From NCBI GenBank assembly GCA_001275005.1, contig JWZX01002275.1, forward strand, positions 1-12,122: a stretch of DNA of 12,122 nucleotides, written 5' to 3'. Below the pieces are notes generated by a model. The model was given only the letters and a program-made list of their open reading frames with translations, was not told the DNA's origin and did not search any database. The position numbers and the translations under genes were made by a program. Source of the DNA: Chrysochromulina tobinii (lineage: Eukaryota > Haptophyta > Prymnesiales > Chrysochromulinaceae). Shown here in pieces: positions 5,920 to 12,122 of the stretch (the stretch's first letter is position 1; every line of letters starts with the position of its first letter).

Positions 5920-6936
5920 ATGGTCTGGTACACGGGCAAGGACGCCAGCGGCACAACCTTCTACTGGAATGAGGCGGGCGTCCCCCAGTACGATCGCCCT
6001 GCTGACTTTGACGAGATGGCGACGTGGCACGAGATGGAGAAGTTGCAGCGCGTGGTGGCTGCGCCGCCGGCGGCGCCGCAACCTGCGCCGCTGCCAGCTC
6101 AACCGCTCGAGGCCCATGAGGCAGCACCAATGGTGGCTTCAGCACAATTGCGCATGCTGGCGCCGCAGCCTGCGCCGCAGCCCATGGTGGCGCAAGCACA
6201 CTTGCTGACGCCATGGGCTGCGCCATGGGCTGCGCAGTGGCCTGCGCCGCCGCCTGCGCCGCCACCCCCCTCGGTTGCGCCGTCTGACTTTGACGAGCTA
6301 TGCATGAAGGTGATCAAGGCCGGCGACATGACCTCCGTGATAGACGACAAGGTTCGAGACGAGGTTCGGTTCGAAGTGGCAGTCGCAATGGTGTACGCGC
6401 AAATGAACCCTCACATCATTGAAGGCGGCGGCAGGAAGAAGGCTCTCGATAGCAACTCGACCGTCCAGGCGCTGTGGCGTCGCATAGCAGTCGAGTGCGG
6501 CTTCACCGAGCATGAGAAGCCAGACCCGCAAGGAAGCAAGCTGACCAAGGTGACCAAGTATGCGCGGACGATCTTAACCGAGAATTGGATACAGATACAG
6601 TTGCCTAGTTTCAGGGCGTGGCGTGGGAGAGAATTCATGACCCACATTGAAGGCTTGGAGAGCCTCATCGATGGATTCGACGCTTATGACCCCGAGGTCT
6701 GTTTTGCACTCCGGCGGCTGGCAGAGAAGTGCAAGGCCGCTGCTAGCAGACCACTCTGCGGCAGAGAATTCATGTCCCACATTGAGAGCTTGAAGAACCT
6801 CATCGATGGATTCAACGCTTATGACCCGGAGGTCTGTATTGCACTCCGGCGGCTGGCAGAGAAGTGCAAGAGAGCCGCTGGCAGTGATGTCGCGTCCCAG
6901 CCCCCCACTACTGTACAGAGTAGCGCTTACTATTGA
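5920..6936 (+). CDS. WW-domain protein with duplicated C-terminal module
   Basis: 338 residues. The ATG at 5920 has a near-perfect start context (CACCATGG). Residues 2-30 form a WW domain: Trp3, the aromatic block FYWN at 14-17, Tyr24 in place of the second Trp, and Pro27; Trp3 and Tyr24 are 21 apart as usual. WW domains bind proline-rich ligands. A short acidic/charged helix follows. A linker of about 80 residues rich in Pro, Ala and Gln comes next (such as PAPPPAPPPP), which could itself be a WW ligand. From about residue 124 there is a globular, mostly helical region I do not recognise, with VQALWRRIAVECGF. At the C-terminus a 37-residue module starting GREFM is present twice, containing LIDGF, AYDPEVC and ALRRLAEKCK. 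The protein is probably a cytoplasmic or nuclear adaptor; this is inferred from WW alone. Confidence 0.72.
   Translation: MVWYTGKDASGTTFYWNEAGVPQYDRPADFDEMATWHEMEKLQRVVAAPPAAPQPAPLPAQPLEAHEAAPMVASAQLRMLAPQPAPQPMVAQAHLLTPWAAPWAAQWPAPPPAPPPPSVAPSDFDELCMKVIKAGDMTSVIDDKVRDEVRFEVAVAMVYAQMNPHIIEGGGRKKALDSNSTVQALWRRIAVECGFTEHEKPDPQGSKLTKVTKYARTILTENWIQIQLPSFRAWRGREFMTHIEGLESLIDGFDAYDPEVCFALRRLAEKCKAAASRPLCGREFMSHIESLKNLIDGFNAYDPEVCIALRRLAEKCKRAAGSDVASQPPTTVQSSAYY
6625..6870 (+). repeat. Coding tandem duplication of 111 bases
   Basis: Units at 6625-6735 and 6760-6870 are both 111 bases and about 90 percent identical by eye, with a 24-base spacer (period 135). Both start GGNAGAGAATTCATG and end GCAGAGAAGTGCAAG. 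Most differences lie in the first half. The reading frame is preserved, so the copies encode a repeated 37-residue module. Confidence 0.95.
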
Positions 6937-7539
6937 TGTGCAGCATGTGGAAGGAGGTGTGGATAGGGCGCGTGAAACCTGGGCACGGCGCAGCCCGCGC
7001 GAGTACTGTACGACAGCCCCCGGAGCTGTGTACCATGACAGCTGTGCTATAAGTAATATCTACCCCCGGAAGCGGATTACTGTAGGAAGTGGATTCCTCG
7101 TGTCTTCCTTGCGCACCATCGCGCGGATATCTCGGCGGCCGTCGTTCTCGCGGACGCAACTACCATACTTCTCGCCGCACCCGCCATGTGAAGAGCTTCA
7201 AGCTCACCATGGGCATGTCATGTCGCCCTTCTGAAACCGCCCCCGTGCGGCACCCTACATGGTGTAATGCGAATGTTTGAATGTGAATGTGTTAGAAGTC
7301 ACATAGACACACATTCACATTCACACACATGAGCGGTGTGGTCCTGTTTTCAATTCACACACACATTCAGACCATCCTCAACGCCGCCAGCGCGCGCATG
7401 CTCCGTGTCTCGTGTGGGGTCATGTAAGGTGTGTGTAATCTGAGCGGGCAGTAACAGTGCCGTAGCACCGGCTGTCGCGTCTGTCGTGTTAACGTTCACA
7501 TTCATACGTTTTTCCCGGCGCCTTCCGACCTCGGCAAAC
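6937..7539. other. Intergenic region upstream of the fibrillin-like gene
   Basis: It contains the 3' flank of the WW gene, a TATAAGTAAT stretch near 7048, a stem-loop at 7279-7322 and scattered ACACACATTCA motifs up to about 7370. The bases just before the ATG at 7540 are mixed, with AAAC at -4 to -1. I see no further gene; frames that cross this region have no recognisable content. Confidence 0.45.
7279..7322. repeat. Inverted repeat, 14-base arms
   Basis: GAATGTGAATGTGT at 7279-7292 is the exact reverse complement of 7309-7322, with a 16-base loop. The arms are themselves GAATGT repeats, so slippage in a simple-sequence tract could have created the pairing by chance. Confidence 0.85.
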
Positions 7540-8601
7540 ATGACGCGCATCATCGTCTTGCTCTTCACATGCATGGTGCTCGAGCGCACGCACGCGTTTG
7601 CGCCGTTGACGCCGCGTGCATGCCAGCCACGCTCGGCTGTCGCTATGACCGCCGCTACCGACCTTTCGAAGCCCTCTCTATTCGAGCTCATCGCCGAACG
7701 AGATTTTGGCAGTCTCGTCCAGCGTGCGCGCGAGGAGCCCACGTCGCTGCTCGAGCTTGTGAAGGACGCTGGTATCTCCGGGGCGATTTCGTACACGGCC
7801 GTCGAGCTGTCCTTTTTCGCGATCGCGCTGCCCACTGGCTTCTTCACCTGGCACGCCACCACGGGCGAGTGGCTGCAGCCGCTGCTGCTGCTGCAGGAGG
7901 ACGGCGTCGAGGGCAAGGCGCGGCTGCTCAGCCTGCTGCTGTCGTACATCGTGCTCCTCAAGTCCTTCTTCCCGGTGCGGCTCGGTTCCACCGTGCTCCT
8001 CACACCGTACATCAAGCGCCTTCTCGACAGCTTGCCCGCCCTCCCGCTGCCGCCTTCGAGCACGTTCACGGCGGGCGCGCAGCGCCGCAGCCTCAAGGCA
8101 GAGCTGCTCGAGCTCGCGCGCGCCTCGCGAGGTGGCATCGAGCCCTTTGACGCCGCCGCACAGGCCCGCTTCGAGCGCGTGATGGCGCAGCTCCCCGCGC
8201 TCAACCCAACCGCGGACCCGGCCCGCTCCACCCTCTTCAACGGCGAGTGGACGTGTGTTTGGACGACGGAGAAGGAGCTCAACTTTGCCGTCGACAAGGG
8301 TCTCTTTGGGCTGCCCTGGGTGCGCACGTATCAGACGATCGATGTGCCCGGCGGCACGCTCTCCAACGTGATCGAGTTCGATGGCGGCGCTCTGACGGTC
8401 GGCTCGACGATCGCGCCCGACACGGCGCTGGGCAGCCGGTTCAACTTTGCATTCGAGAGGTGCACGGTGCGCTGGCGGGGGCTCACCGTGCCGCTGCCGC
8501 CTGTGGGTAAGGGCTGGGGCGAGCTCCTATATCTCGATGACGAGCTCCGGATCCAAAAGGACGTGCGCGGCGACATCGTCATCGCCACCAAGGTTCGTTA
8601 A
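7540..8601 (+). CDS. Plastid-targeted PAP/fibrillin-domain protein with an N-terminal membrane module
   Basis: 353 residues. The start at ATG 7540 gives a signal peptide (IIVLLFTCMVL) ending THA before FAPLTPRA, a textbook ASAFAP-type motif, with cleavage expected between Ala19 and Phe20 and a Ser/Arg/Ala transit peptide after it. Residues about 68-165 hold two hydrophobic helices (80-103, 128-147) in a context KDAGISGAISYTAVELSF, which resembles the DUF1279/FAM210-type module of plastid proteins (from memory). Residues about 186-352 match PAP/fibrillin: LFNGEWTCVWTTEKE, the YQTID block, SNVIEF, and YLDDELRIQKD near the end. Fibrillins bind lipids or prenylquinones at thylakoids and plastoglobules; the membrane module would anchor the domain. 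The 3' end may be spliced: AAG followed by GTTCGT at 8593 and CACAG at 8633 would give KVRR instead of KVR. Confidence 0.85.
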   Translation: MTRIIVLLFTCMVLERTHAFAPLTPRACQPRSAVAMTAATDLSKPSLFELIAERDFGSLVQRAREEPTSLLELVKDAGISGAISYTAVELSFFAIALPTGFFTWHATTGEWLQPLLLLQEDGVEGKARLLSLLLSYIVLLKSFFPVRLGSTVLLTPYIKRLLDSLPALPLPPSSTFTAGAQRRSLKAELLELARASRGGIEPFDAAAQARFERVMAQLPALNPTADPARSTLFNGEWTCVWTTEKELNFAVDKGLFGLPWVRTYQTIDVPGGTLSNVIEFDGGALTVGSTIAPDTALGSRFNFAFERCTVRWRGLTVPLPPVGKGWGELLYLDDELRIQKDVRGDIVIATKVR

Positions 8602-8852
8602 TTTGAACGTCATGTCAATGCGCCACCCCACAGGTTCGTCGTTAGACACGAGGCTGGGCCGGCGCGGAGGGTGTGGCGACACTCGACTGTTGGTGCGAGG
8701 CTCTCCCGTCCTATCGTCGTAAATTTCGAACAATTTCTCAAGCGCGGCGAGAGTCGGCGAGTGACCGGCGAGCAGTCTCAAGACAGTTGTTCGTGAGGCT
8801 CGATGCTCGATGAAAAGTCGGACTAGGATCTCAATGTACAATGAAACCTAAC

Positions 8853-9986
8853 CTAAATACCAAATCCAAGTCGATGCTTGACCCAGCCGATGGGGCTGGC
8901 GACCATAGGGATGCCATCCATGCCTCCCCATGAGCTTCCCGCCGGAGAAGGGGCTGGCAGCGCGCCCGGCGGCGGCGTCGCGTGCGATGCTCTGCTCGCC
9001 ACTGCACTCGCCTCGCGTAAGCTGTACAGCTCTGCCATGAGCGCAGCCATGTTGGCTGTGGGGAGTCCTCCAGCCATGCCGGCTGTGGGGAATCCTCCTG
9101 CCTCGAGGTTGGGCATGGCTGTGGAGGAGGCGGAGGAGGGACCCATCGGCGGCGGCAAGGAGGAGGAGGAGGCGGTGGAGGAGGCGGTGGAGGAGGAGGC
9201 TGTGGTGGAGGAGGTTGTGGAGGTGGAGGAGGAGGGACACATCGGCGGAGCCTGTCCCATCGCGTGCATCAGGCCGGCTACCTTGGCGGTCAGTAGGTCG
9301 AGAGCAGCCGAGATCTGCATCTCGTGAAGCGCCCGCTCCGGCGCGTGCTCGTCATCTTCGCCCATCGGGGAGCCCACCATCGTGTCGCGCTCCCTGCACA
9401 GGGCCTCGAGCGCCTTTTGGTAGTCGCCGCCCTTGGCACGCAGCACGTCGCGAGCACGCACGCGAAGGTGGCCTTGGCATGGGTGCGCGAGCCGCTCGAC
9501 CTCCGCGTCCTCGAGCGACATCGAGGCCGGCCGGCCGAGCGCGAGCTCGTGCCTCTGCAAGGCGCCGAAGAAGCCACGATTCGGAAGGATCACCGGCCGC
9601 GCGCTGCGCGTCGTCTCATACGCGTCAGCGAGCGACATGCCACGCCGCGACATCAGAAAGGCGATTACGAGCGTGGCCGAGCGGCTCATGCCCGAATTGC
9701 AGTGGACGAGCACATGCTCGCTCGATCGAAGCCCTTCGTCCAAGAAGGCATTCGCGCGATCCACGAATTTCAAGATGGGCGCGTCGTCGCTGTCATCGAT
9801 ATCAATGTGCAGATACTTCAACCGGCCCTCGTGGAAGCCAGCACTCTGCGTCATGTTGATGATGCGCCGCACACTACCTGGCGGCCGCTCGGCAGCGGAG
9901 CAGTCGCCGAGGAAGAGGCCGGGCACGATCTCGTTCACACAGTCGGTGCCAAGCGTTGACTTCCAGGCGTGCAGGCCGACCTTCAT
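8853..9986 (-). CDS. Dual-specificity protein phosphatase
   Basis: 377 residues from the ATG at 9986; an earlier in-frame TTG at 10010 is unlikely to be used. Residues about 16-150 form a DSPc domain: IVPGLFLGD, RIINMT, YLHIDIDDSDD with the general-acid Asp near 64-65, then the P-loop VHCNSGMSRSATLVIAFLM with His95, Cys96 and Arg102 (HCx5R), and PNRGFF. All catalytic residues are present, so it should remove phosphate from Ser/Thr/Tyr, possibly on MAP kinases, but no docking site is evident. A segment near 180-205 (RARDVLRAKGGDYQKALEAL) looks like a UBA-type or other short helical bundle; uncertain. The C-terminal 130 residues are low-complexity: a Ser/Thr tract coded by GGA/GGT-type triplets, then Gly/Pro/Ala-rich sequence with a repeated GG(F/L)PTAxMA. 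It converges with the fibrillin-like gene, 251 bases apart. Confidence 0.9.
   Translation of the reverse strand: MKVGLHAWKSTLGTDCVNEIVPGLFLGDCSAAERPPGSVRRIINMTQSAGFHEGRLKYLHIDIDDSDDAPILKFVDRANAFLDEGLRSSEHVLVHCNSGMSRSATLVIAFLMSRRGMSLADAYETTRSARPVILPNRGFFGALQRHELALGRPASMSLEDAEVERLAHPCQGHLRVRARDVLRAKGGDYQKALEALCRERDTMVGSPMGEDDEHAPERALHEMQISAALDLLTAKVAGLMHAMGQAPPMCPSSSTSTTSSTTASSSTASSTASSSSLPPPMGPSSASSTAMPNLEAGGFPTAGMAGGLPTANMAALMAELYSLREASAVASRASHATPPPGALPAPSPAGSSWGGMDGIPMVASPIGWVKHRLGFGI
9122..9238 (-). repeat. Trinucleotide-type tract coding for Ser/Thr
   Basis: Plus-strand GGAGGAGGAGGCGGTGGAGG-like sequence reads on the minus strand as a Ser/Thr run with a few Ala and Pro in the phosphatase tail. 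It is an imperfect purine-rich triplet repeat, probably variable in length, and predicts a disordered, phosphorylatable linker. Confidence 0.85.
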
Positions 9987-10460
9987 GCGCTGTGCACGCT
10001 CAGGTGTCAATTAACACAACACGTTCATACTTCACACTCTTTCACACGAACTGCGAAGTGTACTGGTACGACTTTATCTCCTCTCGGTCGAGTCGCGTGT
10101 CCTTGCCCGTCTATCCCCCGGCTTCTCCCCACCGTTCTTCCGTTGTATCCTCCGGCTGGTACGCGCCCTGGTACCCGACCTCACTCGCCGTGGCTACCTT
10201 CACCCCGGCCCAACCGCCCTTACTTGTAAACTCGCCCGGCGAGAAGACAAATCTGTCCGGACGCAGAAGTAACCTCATCGTGTACCGGCTTCACATCGCG
10301 TATGACTTCTCATCTCGGTCGATGTCCTTCGAGCGTACAGGTGCAGATACGGGAGCACACCGAGTCCCCACTGCCCGCCCCGCCCCCGGCAGTAGCATGG
10401 ACATCACAATAAAATCAAGGTGCGAGACCATATCCACGTCGACGTACGTTAAGCAAACGT
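9987..10460. other. Intergenic region upstream of the phosphatase and downstream of the kinase
   Basis: Both flanking genes run on the minus strand, so this is 3' flank of the kinase gene and promoter of the dual-specificity phosphatase gene. It contains CACACT/TTCACAC-type repeats near 10030-10050 and pyrimidine-rich stretches. A 176-codon plus-strand frame (9956-10486) spans it but overlaps the phosphatase start and shows no domain. I did not see a convincing SECIS-like hairpin by eye. Confidence 0.4.
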
Positions 10461-11118
10461 TCACACTTGCGAGTCCGACTTGGTGAGCATGTGCAGCAAG
10501 CGGCGGTCAAAGTTCACAAGAATCCAGTACTCACTAACGAAGCCGCCTTCGCCATACCGGTGGGCGCAGCGGCCATCACCTCGACTTCCTTGAGCGCCGC
10601 GGCCTTGGCCGCCGCCTTTCGCTTGAGTGTCTCGTCGTTCCAGATGAGGGCTTGTTGGCCAAAGTGGAGGAAGCGTTCCTTGCTGCCAGCGCTCACAAAC
10701 TCGATCGAGCCGTCGCGCGCTTCTCCTTGGTCATCTCACAGTGCACGAGGTACTCGTCCTCGCACTGCTCCTTGAGCATCTTGCGCAGCTGCTTGTACGC
10801 CCGGCCCGTCGCTGCCTTGACTGCCTTGGCAGCGGACGGCGAGGCCGAGGACGACGTGCTGCTTGCATCGTCTCCGAGGGCATCGTCACCGAACAAAACG
10901 CTGCCCGAATACACCCTCTCAAACATCTTGACCGCCTCGACCTCCGCCTTCGACACCGCCTGAGACGGCAGTCCCATCACCGCCTCCAGCGGCAGCCCCG
11001 CAACGCAGCCTGCTGCGGCGGTCATCTTGACGATCCGAAGGCCGGCCGAGATGATCTTGCGGTTCTCGACCAGCCACTTCTTGGGCATTTCCAGCTTGTA
11101 GCCGTTGCCCTCAGGGCC
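10461..11118 (-). pseudogene. Kinase C-terminal tail beyond an in-frame TGA, with a frameshift
   Basis: This continues the kinase gene in the same frame after the TGA at 11119-11121: GPEGNGYKLEMPKKW, helical KIISAGLRIVKMTAAAG, a Ser/Ala/Asp-rich linker, and EYLVHCEMTKEKR. At 10711-10720 a CGCGCG run shifts the frame. The original frame stops at 10693, but the shifted frame reads on as DGSIEFVSAGSKERFLHF, QQALIWNDE and an Ala/Lys-rich helix, in keeping with one ancestral protein. A strong donor GTGAGT (10534-10529) follows KAASL; an acceptor at 10480-10479 would add SDSQV and stop at 10461, a guess. Two breaks suggest a decaying gene or sequence errors; recoding of the TGA is the alternative. 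It resembles C-terminal regions that follow Roco/TKL kinase segments in protists (from memory). Confidence 0.55.
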
Positions 11119-12122
11119 TCAGCGCACCGCGCAGCCGGTCACCGGGTCGAGGAAGACAAGGCGGTACTTGTCCTTGACAAACTCCCTCTTGACGAGCTGC
11201 ATGAGCTTCGAGCTCGATTTCTCCATCGGCAGGAGCACGAAGAGGCGGGGGCAGTCGAGCTCGCCTTCGGCGAGCCGGATGAGGCTGCGCTCAACACTCT
11301 CGCTCAGCTCCAGCATCGCCTGTCGGAACATGTCCGACTGCTGCTGCAGCATCACACTCAGCGCACTCGCGAGCTCGCCGCCAGTACCGCCGGGCATCTG
11401 CGAGAGCAGCGCGAAGGCATGCTGGCGCAGCAGGCCCTGCGACGTCTCCAAGGCTGCCTTCTCTTCAGCCAGTTCTGAATTCTCCGCCGCCGTCGTCCTC
11501 GCGTCACCCTGTGCCGCGCCAATCTGCACGAGGGCGACGCCCAGCGTCTCCGCCTCGGATTCTGTCGAGATCAGCCGCGTCGCCAGCGCCAGCTGCGACG
11601 CCTCCATCTCATAGCCTTTGGAGAGTGAGAACTCCATCTTCTCGAGCCTCGCGACGACGCCGCTCCCCGCCGCCTTGCTGCCCTCTCCGCCCTCCTCGTG
11701 GCTTCCGTCGAGAGAAGCGCTGTCGCTGCCAAAGGTCGGGCGCTGCGTATACTCGGCATGCCAGCAACCCTCGATCAGCCGCACCATCGGCCCGATGGTC
11801 TTGTCCTGCCACTCCTCGTTTGGGTTGGCCAGCTTCGGCCGCACGCCCTGGGCCACCGCCTGAGGTAACGATGTTGCAGCCGCCGGCATGTTCACGTACG
11901 GCTGCTCGCCACAGACGACGATCCACGCGAGGATGGAGAAGGCGTAGACGTCGGCCTCGGGCCCCACGTGCGGTGGATGGACGAAGAGCTCGGGCGCCTT
12001 GAAGGGCAGTGTGCCACGCCCACCCACAGTTGACTGCGACATGGAGGTCATGTTGGCGGAAGTGGAGAGCCCAAAGTCGGTGATCCACGGCACGTCGAGT
12101 GGCCCGATGAGCACATTCTCCG
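11119..12122 (-). CDS. TKL-like protein kinase, 5'-partial (C-lobe and coiled region)
   Basis: The frame enters from the right edge in the catalytic loop: ENVLI (the Asn of HRDxKxxN), ITDFGLSTS (DFG, Mg binding), a Gly/Ser/Thr-rich activation loop, GTLPFKAPEL (APE), ADVYAFSILAW (subdomain IX Asp), WQDKTIGPMVRLIEGCW and QRPTF (subdomain XI Arg). These fit the tyrosine-kinase-like group of Ser/Thr kinases; all C-lobe key residues are present. A Ser/Gly/Glu linker follows, then about 130 residues of charged helix (ELAEEKAALETSQ, VMLQQQSDMFRQAMLE), probably coiled coil. The last part, PRLFVLLPMEKSSS to YRLVFLDPVTGCAVR, resembles a tail module seen after Roco/TKL kinases in protists (from memory). 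The TGA at 11119-11121 interrupts this module: the same frame stays open for 141 codons beyond it. The N-lobe lies outside the window. Confidence 0.85.
   Translation of the reverse strand, partial: ENVLIGPLDVPWITDFGLSTSANMTSMSQSTVGGRGTLPFKAPELFVHPPHVGPEADVYAFSILAWIVVCGEQPYVNMPAAATSLPQAVAQGVRPKLANPNEEWQDKTIGPMVRLIEGCWHAEYTQRPTFGSDSASLDGSHEEGGEGSKAAGSGVVARLEKMEFSLSKGYEMEASQLALATRLISTESEAETLGVALVQIGAAQGDARTTAAENSELAEEKAALETSQGLLRQHAFALLSQMPGGTGGELASALSVMLQQQSDMFRQAMLELSESVERSLIRLAEGELDCPRLFVLLPMEKSSSKLMQLVKREFVKDKYRLVFLDPVTGCAVR

Noticed and set aside
7350-8327. 325-codon minus-strand frame opposite the fibrillin-like gene
   Set aside because: Antisense shadow; the plus strand carries the leader and the PAP/fibrillin domain.
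9956-10486. 176-codon plus-strand frame between the phosphatase and kinase genes
   Set aside because: No recognisable motif, it overlaps the phosphatase start, and its composition is that of translated noncoding sequence.
11102-11135. Very short intron (18 or 33 bases) removing the in-frame TGA
   Set aside because: GT and AG are present and the frame would be kept, but the confident introns of this window are more than 80 bases and the segment has no branch or pyrimidine tract. Kept only as a remote possibility.

Overview
The window looks like nuclear DNA of a GC-rich eukaryotic alga with a secondary, red-lineage plastid. A haptophyte is my best guess; a stramenopile alga is possible. The evidence is threefold. 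Genes carry spliceosomal GT-AG introns. One protein begins with a signal peptide ending in an ASAFAP-like plastid-import motif (THA|FAP), and a second has a weaker version (AHG|FSS). There are also no operons or ribosome binding sites, and the products (FHA-PP2C, WW, dual-specificity phosphatase, TKL-like kinase, PAP/fibrillin) are eukaryotic.

Layout. 1-2284 (+): the 3' part of an FHA-PP2C phosphatase gene with six exons; its introns are built of decamer repeats and copies of neighbouring exon sequence. 2285-3050: noncoding, ending in two related palindromes. 3051-4526 (-): a single-exon protein with four repeats of a two-helix membrane unit, probably plastid-directed. 4527-4820: a short divergent promoter region with a TTGAC repeat. 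4821-5384 (+): a small single-pass glycoprotein-like protein of unknown function. 5920-6936 (+): a WW-domain protein with a C-terminal tandem duplication. 7540-8601 (+): a plastid-targeted protein joining a two-helix membrane module to a PAP/fibrillin domain. 8853-9986 (-): a dual-specificity phosphatase. 10461-12122 (-): the C-terminal lobe and tail of a TKL-like protein kinase, whose reading frame is interrupted by an in-frame TGA and, further on, by a frameshift.

How they fit together. Several products act in phosphorylation signalling: a phospho-threonine reader fused to a Ser/Thr phosphatase, a dual-specificity phosphatase, a kinase, and a WW adaptor. Two concern plastid membranes. Nothing shows that they form one pathway; eukaryotic neighbours need not cooperate.

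The most unusual material is the intron structure of the FHA-PP2C gene. Several introns are flanked by or contain duplicated exon sequence, and one carries an almost intact copy of its own spliced exon-exon junction. They are filled with arrays of a CTGAT-containing decamer resembling the branch-point consensus. This looks like intron birth by tandem duplication followed by repeat expansion. The second point of interest is the TGA in the kinase gene, which could be a nonsense mutation, a sequence error or a recoded (Sec) codon.
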